This document shows, one piece after another, positions 36,619 through 44,091 of a stretch of 64,000 nt of DNA. The first letter of the stretch is position 1; each line of letters starts with the position of its first letter. This DNA is from Sinorhizobium fredii (GTDB taxonomy: Bacteria; Pseudomonadota; Alphaproteobacteria; Rhizobiales; Rhizobiaceae). The translations under genes were made by a program, and so were the position numbers. Under the pieces are notes generated by a model that made no database searches, had not been told where the DNA came from, and was given only the letters and a program-made list of their open reading frames with translations. The DNA is taken from the NCBI RefSeq assembly GCF_002944405.1, contig NZ_CP024310.1, forward strand, positions 1,364,001 through 1,428,000. Direction: 5' to 3'.

Positions 36619-37780
36619 TCAGATCGTTGGAGATCAGGTAGTCGCTGAGCTCCCGGAGCGCGCCATTGCCGCCGGACTTCCGGAGCACCATAGTCGAGAT
36701 CGCCTTTGCCTCCGGATGTGCGTCGGACGGAGCAAAGCTCATGCCGCAGACCTTCATGCAGTCGAGATCGTTGATGTCGTTGCCGATATAGGCGATCTCG
36801 GCCCAATCCAGCCGATGCTCTGAGCGCCACGCATCAAGCGCGGGCAGCTTGTCGCAAATGTGGTGCAGCACGTCCATCTTGAGCTTGGCCGCACGCACCT
36901 TGACGACCGGGTTCTGCTCGCGCGAAAGGATGAGCATCTTGAGCCCGCGATTCCTGAGCATTTCGATGCCCATGCCATCGCTGCGGCTGCAGCGCACCGC
37001 CTCGCTGCCATCCTGATTGACGATGACGCAATCGTCCGTATGGACACCGTCGAAATCGGTGATCAGCGCCTTGATCTTGCTGTTCGGCGACAGGCGATGC
37101 GGATCGTGCAAGCGGGCATAGGCCTCGGCGACGGTCCAGTCCTCCGCTGTATCGATTTCGATCGGCGGCATCTCGACCGGCACGAGCACGGTCTTGCCGC
37201 AGAACCTGTTCCCACGATCGAGGAACTCCGGAACGCGCATCGCATAGATCGCCCCGGTCTCCCGGTAGCGCGGCGTCATATCCTGCCGGCGCTGGCGAGG
37301 CTTCGTATGGTTGTGGGTAATGCCTGCCGCCGTTCCGTCGCCGGCGATCTCCCAGATGAAACCGTGATCCTCGATCGCGCTGAAAGCGCTGGCCGCCCCC
37401 TCCTGCAAGAGCTTCGACACGACGGCGTCAATCTGCTCCGAAGTGGTGAAGGGAGAGGTGCACTGAAGGAAGACGAGCACGTCCGGCATTTTTCCGGACA
37501 TGCTCCCGATCTCCTGCAAGGCGTGAATGAGCGCGGATTCCGAGCTTGCCGTCGAACCCGAGATCTCGACTGGTCGCTGAATGCCGACCGCACCGAAACT
37601 TGCGGCCACGTGGAGGATTTCCGATGAATCGGACGAGACATAGACGCCAGAGACGTATTCGGACCCAGCGGCCGCAAGCACGGCGCGCCCGACCAGCGGC
37701 ACGCCGTTCAGAGGCCTGATGTTCTTGCCGGGAAGGCCGACAGAGCCTCCCCGCGCAGGAATGACGGCAACGACCTTCAT
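36611..37780 (-). CDS. NeuA-type cytidylyltransferase fused to a HAD phosphatase
   Basis: A 389-residue bifunctional protein. Residues 1-225 are a CMP-sialate-type synthetase: AVIPARGGSVGLPGKNI (CTP-binding P-loop-like motif), LVFLQCTSPF and RRQDMTPRYRETGAIYA. Residues 235-389 are a KdsC-like HAD phosphatase with LITDFDGVHTDD (nucleophile), ILSREQNPVVKVRA and AYIGNDINDLDCM. Such fusions make a 9-phosphate sugar, dephosphorylate it and activate it with CMP. It begins directly behind the NeuB gene stop, so the two are translationally linked. A Kdo or Leg/Pse-type substrate is possible; the family signature does not decide. Confidence 0.82.
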   Translation of the reverse strand: MKVVAVIPARGGSVGLPGKNIRPLNGVPLVGRAVLAAAGSEYVSGVYVSSDSSEILHVAASFGAVGIQRPVEISGSTASSESALIHALQEIGSMSGKMPDVLVFLQCTSPFTTSEQIDAVVSKLLQEGAASAFSAIEDHGFIWEIAGDGTAAGITHNHTKPRQRRQDMTPRYRETGAIYAMRVPEFLDRGNRFCGKTVLVPVEMPPIEIDTAEDWTVAEAYARLHDPHRLSPNSKIKALITDFDGVHTDDCVIVNQDGSEAVRCSRSDGMGIEMLRNRGLKMLILSREQNPVVKVRAAKLKMDVLHHICDKLPALDAWRSEHRLDWAEIAYIGNDINDLDCMKVCGMSFAPSDAHPEAKAISTMVLRKSGGNGALRELSDYLISNDLIG

Positions 37781-38719
37781 TTACGAGACTTGCCGGATCT
37801 GGGCGCCGTGTTTTTCTTCACGCCACTTGAGCTTGTCGCGCTGCACGAGCTCGACATCCAGCATTTCCTTGCCCTTGTAGGCGATCGCCTTGCTGACATT
37901 CTTCAGGTCGCGGCACAGGCGGCGCAGGCCGTCGGGCTCGAGGCTGGCGGCGTGATCGGTGCCCTTCCAGGTGCGGTCGAGCGTGAAGTGGCGTTCGACA
38001 TATTCGAACTCACCCTTGCCGTAGATCTTGCGGCCGATCAGGCCGGCCGTCATGGCGGCGACGTCAGCGGCAATGCCGAGGTGATGGCCGGAGAAGCCGA
38101 TCGACTTCACCTTGTCGCCGTAGCGCTCCTGCAGGCGATTGATCTCGAGCACGCAGATGTCGGGGAAGGCGACCGGATAGCCCGAGGTGCAGGCATAGAG
38201 GACGAGATCCTTGGCGCGGCCGCGATCTTCGTAGAACTTCACCAGCCGGTCCGTCTCGTCATGCGTCGTCATGCCGGTCGAGACGTGGATTTCGCCGTCG
38301 TAGTTCTTGCAGAGGAATTCCTGAAGCACATAGTGCTGGTTGGTGGCCGAGGGCAGCTTGATGAGGTTCGGCTTCAGCGCCGCGATTTCCTGGGCGGAAG
38401 TGAGATCCCACACGGAGGTCGAGTAATCGATGCCCATCGCGCGGCACTCTTCCTGCAATTCCTTGTGCTGCCCTACCGAGAACTCCAGAAATTCACGGTG
38501 TTCGCCGTAGGTCTTTCCATAGGAATTGGCTGGAACCGGATGCGGCCGGTCATATTCATCCGGCGTCAGCAATTCGCGATTGTGGCGCTTCTGGAACTTG
38601 GCGACATGCGCTCCGCAGATCTTGGCCGCGACGCGGATCAGTTCCTTAGCTGTATCCATATTGCCCATATGGTTGCAACCGATCTCGGCAATCACTTTGA
38701 TTTCATTGGTTTCGGTCAT
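37781..38719 (-). CDS. NeuB-family nonulosonic acid synthase without SAF domain
   Basis: A 312-residue member of the NeuB family, which condenses phosphoenolpyruvate with an amino sugar to give a nine-carbon acid. IAEIGCNHMGNMDTAKELI, AKFQKRHNRELLTPDEYD, LIKLPSATNQHYV, HVSTGMTTHDETD, IGFSGHHLGI and YVERHFTLDRTWKGTDHAASL are the TIM-barrel motifs, including metal- and PEP-binding residues. It ends soon after the barrel, so the usual C-terminal antifreeze-like SAF domain (about 60-70 residues) is missing. It is first in an operon with the NeuA-like and transferase genes, and is preceded by a 183-base gap that should hold the promoter. Confidence 0.83.
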   Translation of the reverse strand: MTETNEIKVIAEIGCNHMGNMDTAKELIRVAAKICGAHVAKFQKRHNRELLTPDEYDRPHPVPANSYGKTYGEHREFLEFSVGQHKELQEECRAMGIDYSTSVWDLTSAQEIAALKPNLIKLPSATNQHYVLQEFLCKNYDGEIHVSTGMTTHDETDRLVKFYEDRGRAKDLVLYACTSGYPVAFPDICVLEINRLQERYGDKVKSIGFSGHHLGIAADVAAMTAGLIGRKIYGKGEFEYVERHFTLDRTWKGTDHAASLEPDGLRRLCRDLKNVSKAIAYKGKEMLDVELVQRDKLKWREEKHGAQIRQVS

Positions 38720-38902
38720 AAGCAGCTTCCCTAATTGATCGACGAATGCGCCATCGACATAAAATTGATCAGCACGGCATCGCGCCTAAAACAAGGCACC
38801 CGTGTACGCACCGTGTGCCTTACGATCCGGCCGTCCTTAGACATTCCTCCCGCCAAAGGCAACCGCGCCACTTAATGGATTTAACACCCGATGAAGCATG
38901 TT

Positions 38903-39937
38903 CTATTGCGGCTGTTGCAGCGGTGTGACATTGCGCAGCTCGCTCAATCGGCGAACAACCGTTTCGAAATTCGTTGGATCACCCGTTTCGGGATCGAAGT
39001 AACGCGAGTGCAGCAGATAGGCAGCGGCGAAGATTTCGCGCGCCGAAAGACGCCGTGTGCGCCGAGGACTCGTTTGCCGGTCATCTGTCGCGCCCCAGCC
39101 GGCATAGAAGGGCAGGCCGATGCAAGTCACGGGGATGCCGCGCAACAGCGCCTCGAAACCCATGAGCGACGTGATGGTGTAAACATGATCGGCACCGTCG
39201 AGGGCGTCTGCAGGCGTCACATCTTCCTTCAAAATTGTGCAGATATCGGCGACGTCGGAGGGATCGGAGACACCCGCACGTGTACCATGCAGGACTTCCG
39301 GGTGCGGCTTATAGATAATCTGTGCGTCAGGGTTTTCCAACGCGGCCAGCCTGACGAGATCATTATTCGTCATCGGCGTGTCGCAGCCAAAAGCAATGGC
39401 TGCATCTGTCTCGACCTGACCTACGACCAAAACGCGTTTCCTGGTTTTTGACCCAAGAATCGACTCAATGACGACACTCTTTCCGAGATTGTACTTGCTG
39501 ACACGCAGATCAAGCAGCGTCCTAGTGCACCGGTCCACTCGATCCATCAGCGCTTTGTCTGCCGCAAAATCGTGCGTCTGCAGCGTGCGCTCCAGGTCCG
39601 AAGGATTTCTCGCGTCATAATGCGTCGTGCGGCTATCGATGATCAGCGATGCGGGCGCCGCTTTGTGCGCGCCAAGCGAGACGGACCGCACGAAGCCATC
39701 CTCGACATGGTAGAACGGAATACCGAACAACTTGCAGAATTTCTTCAGGAACGGCGGGTGCTTGAAACCCCAGACGTAAACCTCTTGTCTTGGCGACAGG
39801 AGCAGCCGGAAAGGCCAGCCGCGCCGCAACATCAGCTCCGGATTGCGTGTGATCACCCGGCATTTTCTGTCCGGGAACCATTTGGGAATGTAGGATTTCC
39901 ACGGCTCGAAACCGAAAAAAGTGGCTTTGCGCGCCAT
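38903..39937 (-). CDS. KpsC/LpsZ-type capsule polysaccharide protein, second copy
   Basis: A 344-residue KpsC/LpsZ-family protein like those at 25291 and 40076. It begins MARKATFFGFEPWKSYIPKW and has VEDGFVRSVSLG, GQVETDAAIAFG, TNNDLVRLA, YKPHPEVL, DHVYTITSLMGFEALLRG and PFYAGWGATDDRQTSPRRTRR. ATG 39937 has GGAGAGG 3-7 bases upstream; ATG 39949 precedes that site. It is divergent from the third copy, with 138 bases between. The family forms beta-Kdo linkages in capsule lipid anchors; the three copies probably differ in acceptor or linkage. Confidence 0.82.
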   Translation of the reverse strand: MARKATFFGFEPWKSYIPKWFPDRKCRVITRNPELMLRRGWPFRLLLSPRQEVYVWGFKHPPFLKKFCKLFGIPFYHVEDGFVRSVSLGAHKAAPASLIIDSRTTHYDARNPSDLERTLQTHDFAADKALMDRVDRCTRTLLDLRVSKYNLGKSVVIESILGSKTRKRVLVVGQVETDAAIAFGCDTPMTNNDLVRLAALENPDAQIIYKPHPEVLHGTRAGVSDPSDVADICTILKEDVTPADALDGADHVYTITSLMGFEALLRGIPVTCIGLPFYAGWGATDDRQTSPRRTRRLSAREIFAAAYLLHSRYFDPETGDPTNFETVVRRLSELRNVTPLQQPQ

Positions 39938-40075
39938 AGGCCTCTCCATGTTGCCCGGCCGTTATGACGGATGGAGCGTCATATGACAACGCGACTTGAT
40001 GCGTTGTCGTAGTATTTGAATCGTTATAGAGAGGCTCTGTAAACTTGGCCCGTGGCGACGATATGGGAAACATAA

Positions 40076-41137
40076 ATGCCCACGCTCATAAGGGGTTCAC
40101 GCACAGTGTCCAAGCCTCCCCTCTTCCTCTTCGGCTTCAGCCGCTGGAAATCCTATATGCGCGACTGGTTCCCCGAAAATGAGGTGATCTTCGGCTGCGT
40201 AAACGCTTGGCCACTCGAATTCGATCTCTACTGGAAACGCCGAATTCTCCGCGATCCCCGCACCAAGGTGCTCGCCTGGCAGTATAAGGGGCCGCCGAAA
40301 CTCAAAGAGTTCTGTGCCCGCCATGGCATCTCGTTTCACTATGTCGAGGATGGCTTTCTCCGCTCGGTGGCGCTCGGGGCGCTCAGGGTGCCGCCGCTTT
40401 CGCTGGCCTTCGATGCGCAGGACATGTACTTCAACGCCGAAAGCCCGAGCGATCTCGAAAATATCCTCAGGACCTACGATTTCGAGAACGACCAACCGTT
40501 GGTGCGAAGGGCGGAGGCGGCGCGGCAGCAACTGCTTGCACGCCGCCTCAGCAAGTACAATTCCGGCCATTCGCTCGACATCGCCGCCGTTTATGGGGAG
40601 AAAGCGCGGAAGCGGGTGCTCGTCATTGGGCAAGTCGAACGCGACGCGTCGATCGCCTATGGCTGCGCGACGAAGATGACGAACAACGATCTGGTGCGGC
40701 TAGCCCGCCAGGAGAATCCGGACGCGCAAGTGATCTACAAGCCGCATCCGGAAGTACTGAAGGGTACGGCGGAGGCGAAGTCCAATCCGGAGCTCGTGCG
40801 CAACATCGCATTGATCCTCAAGCAGGACATCAGCCTTGCCGACGCGCTCGAAACCGTTGATCACGTCTACACGATCACCTCCCTTTCAGGCTTCGAGGCT
40901 CTGCTGCGTGGAATCAGGGTGACGACCGTCGGCTGCCCCTTCTATTCCGGTTGGGGATTGACGGACGACCGCCAGCCCAACCCCCGTCGCAACCGGAAGC
41001 TTTCGATCGATGAGATCTTTGCGGCCGCCTATATTCTTTACGCGAAGTATCTCGATCCGGTCACCAAGACGCCGATCGAGATCGAGCAGGCACTCGACGT
41101 TCTTGCCAGAATGCGCGCCGAGCAGATGGTGGCCTGA
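40076..41137 (+). CDS. rkpZ: RkpZ/LpsZ-type K-antigen protein, third copy
   Basis: A 353-residue protein of the LpsZ/RkpZ family, which influences K-antigen production and chain length in Sinorhizobium meliloti. It contains PPLFLFGFSRWKSYMRDWF, VEDGFLRSVALG, GQVERDASIAYG, TNNDLVRLA, YKPHPEVLKG, DHVYTITSLSGFEALLRG and PFYSGWGLTDDRQPNPRR. ATG 40076 has GGGAA about 7 bases upstream; GTG 40106 with AAGGGG is a second possibility. It is convergent with the KpsM-like gene, separated by 12 bases, and this rkpZ-rkpT convergence recalls the rkp-3 region on pSymB. Confidence 0.85.
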   Translation: MPTLIRGSRTVSKPPLFLFGFSRWKSYMRDWFPENEVIFGCVNAWPLEFDLYWKRRILRDPRTKVLAWQYKGPPKLKEFCARHGISFHYVEDGFLRSVALGALRVPPLSLAFDAQDMYFNAESPSDLENILRTYDFENDQPLVRRAEAARQQLLARRLSKYNSGHSLDIAAVYGEKARKRVLVIGQVERDASIAYGCATKMTNNDLVRLARQENPDAQVIYKPHPEVLKGTAEAKSNPELVRNIALILKQDISLADALETVDHVYTITSLSGFEALLRGIRVTTVGCPFYSGWGLTDDRQPNPRRNRKLSIDEIFAAAYILYAKYLDPVTKTPIEIEQALDVLARMRAEQMVA

Positions 41138-41149
41138 ACGGCCCCAGTC

Positions 41150-41926
41150 CTAAAGCCGCTCCTCTCTGATCTCCCGCATCGACGCCGTCAGCAGCGCCAG
41201 CCCGGCAACGAAGCAGACGAGGGCGAACTCGAGCACGTAGCCTTTGTCCAGACTGTCAGCGCGATATTCCGGATAGATTGCGCTCCGGAACCACATGATG
41301 ATGTGCACCAGCGGATTGTAGAGCAGGTAATCACGGAAAGGGCTCGGCATTGTCTCGGGCAGGAAGAAGACGCCGGAGATCATGAAGATCGGGCGGTTGA
41401 TGATGCCGAAGATCTGCTCGTAAAGTGCCGAGCGGGCGAACATCACGATATTGACCGTGCCAACGCCTAACCCCAGGACCGCGGCGGCGCCGGCGGCCTC
41501 GACCATGCCGGCGAAGTCCAGCGGCTGGCTGACGCCGCCGAGTTCGATGATCAGCAGGAGGATGAGGACCGACACCAGGGCATCCGTCATCAGCTGCAGG
41601 ATGAAACGCGACAGGATCGCGTCGAAGGGCGAGACGACCGGATAGGAGAGCAGCGCCTTGTTCGCCTTCATCGTGCCGGCCATGAAGGAGGACATGCGCT
41701 GGTAGAAGGTGAAGGGCAGATAGCCGCTTGCGAAGAACAGCGGAAAGCTCAGGCCCAGCGCAGGCATGCGGGCGAAGGCCTGGAAGATCAAGGTCATCAT
41801 CGCGACATGGGCGACCGGATCGAAGACGGCCCAGAGATAGCCGCCCGGCTTCGAGCCGTAGCGTGTCGACATTTCGCGCACGATGAGGGCGGCCGTCACT
41901 CTGATGTGCTGTTCGATGAGTTTCAC
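41150..41926 (-). CDS. second KpsM-type capsule export permease
   Basis: A 258-residue ABC-2 permease, a paralogue of the one at 26579-27349: LIVREMSTRYGSKPGGYLW and YEQIFGIINRPIFMISGVFFLPETMP are nearly the same. There are about six membrane helices. The start is GTG 41926 with only a weak ribosome site. No second KpsT is present, so it must share the ATPase at 27346 or be paired with one elsewhere. S. meliloti also carries two rkpT copies, so this is a family feature rather than an error. Confidence 0.85.
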   Translation of the reverse strand: MKLIEQHIRVTAALIVREMSTRYGSKPGGYLWAVFDPVAHVAMMTLIFQAFARMPALGLSFPLFFASGYLPFTFYQRMSSFMAGTMKANKALLSYPVVSPFDAILSRFILQLMTDALVSVLILLLIIELGGVSQPLDFAGMVEAAGAAAVLGLGVGTVNIVMFARSALYEQIFGIINRPIFMISGVFFLPETMPSPFRDYLLYNPLVHIIMWFRSAIYPEYRADSLDKGYVLEFALVCFVAGLALLTASMREIREERL

Positions 41927-42214
41927 TTCTGGTCCCGCGCGGATTGCCGTTCATGCGATGAGCGAGCGGTCATTTCTTCGGCCGCCGTCGGCATATTTCA
42001 CAATCCGCGCTTGCTGGCAAATTTTGGGCAAGTGTCGCGCGCAGACGCGGCGCCGCTGAAACCCGTGACAAGCACGGGGACGATGCCGGCCGATCCTTGG
42101 CCCGGCCCCGGCAGCTTCGTCTCCAGAGGAATTCAACGTCGCCAACGGGCACTCGACGCCGGCTCATTGCAGCTTAGACCCCCGTCGGTGCGTTCCGCCG
42201 CGCGAGCTGCGTAA

Positions 42215-42745
42215 TCAGACAGGAACATAGGTCAGCCTAATCACGTCCTCGCCAACCGGATCATTGGCCACAAGGCGGAGCGGCGGTCGGGGGCCGGCGA
42301 AGAATGGCGTGCCGCGGCCAAGAACGACGGGGTGGATGTAGAGGCGATACTCGTCCACAAGACCAAGGTCGGTCAGGCTTCCCGCCAGGCCCGGTCCGGC
42401 AACGGCAATCTCCCCCGGAAGCCGAGCCTTCAGCCCGCGGATCACCGTCTCGATGTCATCCGCGACCAGCGTGGCGTTGGGGCCGGCCGACTTCAGCGAG
42501 CGCGACACGACCCACTTCGGTTGGCGCCGCCACGCCGCGGCGAACGCGCGTTCCTCCGCACTCCACTCAGGACGGTCTTCGTCCCAATAGCGCATGATCT
42601 CGTACATGCGGCGACCGTACACGCTGCCGGTCAGGTCGCGCACGTGTTCTATCCAGTGGCGAAAGAGCGCGGGGCCAGGTGCAAATTCCTGGTGGTCGAC
42701 GTAGCCGTCCAGCGATTGGTTCATTCCAAAGACCAGCTTCGCCAT
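42215..42745 (-). CDS. dihydrofolate reductase-like (RibD C-terminal type) protein
   Basis: A 176-residue protein of the DHFR/RibD reductase fold, not the true folate enzyme. It starts MAKLVFGMNQSLDGYVDH, has VYGRRMYEIMRYW, VSRSLKSAGPNATLV (NADPH-binding stretch), IAVAGPGLAGSLTDLGLVDEYRLYIHPVVLGRGTPFF in separate conserved parts. ATG 42745 is the family start; the open frame upstream to 42925 shows no family similarity. Such proteins are common in soil bacteria, often near SRPBCC/ArsR pairs as here, and reduce unknown substrates. It is a single gene with its own promoter likely in 42746-43018, where no gene was seen. Confidence 0.78.
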   Translation of the reverse strand: MAKLVFGMNQSLDGYVDHQEFAPGPALFRHWIEHVRDLTGSVYGRRMYEIMRYWDEDRPEWSAEERAFAAAWRRQPKWVVSRSLKSAGPNATLVADDIETVIRGLKARLPGEIAVAGPGLAGSLTDLGLVDEYRLYIHPVVLGRGTPFFAGPRPPLRLVANDPVGEDVIRLTYVPV

Positions 42746-43018
42746 GCTCCAAAATCTCCATCCCCGGTTCTTCAGAATAGCTTGAGCCGGCGTTCCGTGT
42801 AAGTGCGGTTGCGGCACGGGCTGCGTGCGGCTTGAACGCGATGAACCTCTAAAGGGAACCCAAAGCCTGAGTTCATCGGGCAACTCTCCGGTTTTCGAAG
42901 CCTCGGCGCGGCTCGACGAAAGCAATCCTACTTTCCTCTTCCCCGAGCGCCTGGATAACCACGGATACCAAGTGCCGAGCCGCCCCCGTTCCCTCCAGGC
43001 GAGTTTCCCCGACCCGCG

Positions 43019-43522
43019 CTACTCGCCTGTGCTGGAAAGCAACTCGTCGAGCTGCTCCAACTGCTCCGGCAATGCGGCCGCCGAACCCTGTAGTGCTTCC
43101 TCAAGCGCCTCCTTGGACGGATAGACTTCGTGGAAATTCAGTAGTGTCCTCCCGCCTTGGGCCTCGAAGGTCACGGTCGTGATCGCGCCCTCTTCGCCCT
43201 CGTCGTTGGTCCAGACGATGCGCTCGTTCGGCACCACCAAGAGATACGTGCCATAGAAGACCATGGTGTCCGAACCGCCGGCGCCGAATTCCAGGCGATA
43301 TTTGCCGCCGGTACGGACGTCCATATCGCACGATACGAGCGAAACGCCGGATAGCGATTTTGGCACCCACCAGCGCTGGAACAGCTCGGGCTGGCTCCAC
43401 GCCCTGTAAACCGTGCTCGGCGGCGCGTTGAACGTCCGGGTTACGACGAGTTCGCGATCCCCTCTGCGCTCGACTGACGTGCGGTTCTGCGCACCACCTG
43501 CACTGTCAACTTGCTCAGTCAT
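43019..43522 (-). CDS. SRPBCC/AHSA1-family protein
   Basis: A 167-residue protein of the SRPBCC (START-like, activator of Hsp90 homologue type) family. VVTRTFNAPPSTVYRAWSQPELFQRWW is the classic start, followed by GGKYRLEFGA and the C-terminal EEALQGSAAALPEQLEQLDELL helix. It lies directly behind an ArsR gene and overlaps it by 8 bases, the standard ArsR-SRPBCC module of soil bacteria. It probably binds a hydrophobic ligand; its connection to the regulator suggests that both respond to the same molecule. Confidence 0.83.
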   Translation of the reverse strand: MTEQVDSAGGAQNRTSVERRGDRELVVTRTFNAPPSTVYRAWSQPELFQRWWVPKSLSGVSLVSCDMDVRTGGKYRLEFGAGGSDTMVFYGTYLLVVPNERIVWTNDEGEEGAITTVTFEAQGGRTLLNFHEVYPSKEALEEALQGSAAALPEQLEQLDELLSSTGE

Positions 43523-43862
43523 CGCTTCCCTCCTGTTTCATTTCGCTGATGATTTCATCCAAAACTTCGAAGCGGGCTTCGAAGAGCTTGCGATGCGCCT
43601 CGATCCACTCGGCCTCCGCCTTGAGGCCTCGTTTCCCAAGCTTACAGGTTCTCACCCGTCCGACCTTGTGCGTGACGACGAGCCCCGCCCGCTCGAGAAC
43701 CTGGACGTGCTTCTTCATGCCGGTCAACGTCATCTGGAATTTATCCGCGAGACTGGTGATCGACGCGTCCCCTCGCCCAAGCTGATCGATGATTCCGCGG
43801 CGGGTCGCATCGGAAAGCGCCGCAAACGAGAGATCGAGGGGAGGACTTGAATACTGAACCAT
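43515..43862 (-). CDS. ArsR-family transcriptional regulator
   Basis: A 115-residue winged-helix repressor. LSDATRRGIIDQLGRGDASITSLADKF is the helix-turn-helix start and MKKHVQVLERAGLVVTHKVGRVRTC contains the recognition helix and wing. The metal-binding cysteine box of ArsR/SmtB sensors is not present, so it belongs to the metal-independent group that partners with SRPBCC proteins. The start ATG 43862 lies inside a palindrome that may be its own operator. Confidence 0.87.
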   Translation of the reverse strand: MVQYSSPPLDLSFAALSDATRRGIIDQLGRGDASITSLADKFQMTLTGMKKHVQVLERAGLVVTHKVGRVRTCKLGKRGLKAEAEWIEAHRKLFEARFEVLDEIISEMKQEGSDD

Positions 43863-43872
43863 CTAGTTCAGT
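43851..43872. promoter_or_regulatory. palindromic operator candidate over the ArsR start codon
   Basis: ACTGAAC at 43853-43859 and its exact complement GTTCAGT at 43866-43872 flank the CATCTA that contains the ATG (on the minus strand) of the ArsR gene. The outer bases ATA and GTAT extend the symmetry with one inserted base. A dimeric ArsR protein could bind here and block its own transcription and translation. Confidence 0.5.
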
Positions 43873-44091
43873 GTATAACCTGGTCGCAGGGAGCGCAAGC
43901 GTCCCGAACTTTCCATGCCGTAGACCGGTCATCCGAGGTCATGCACCGCGGCGGCGGCAGCAAAAAATCGTCTGCTGCGGGGTCAAAAGCGGCCCTTATG
44001 GCCGCTGGTGAACGAACGTAATCCGCCGGGTGCCGGCCCCAAAATCGGTCGCTCACTCAATTTCGCCGAATGACCGCAATTGACGGATACT

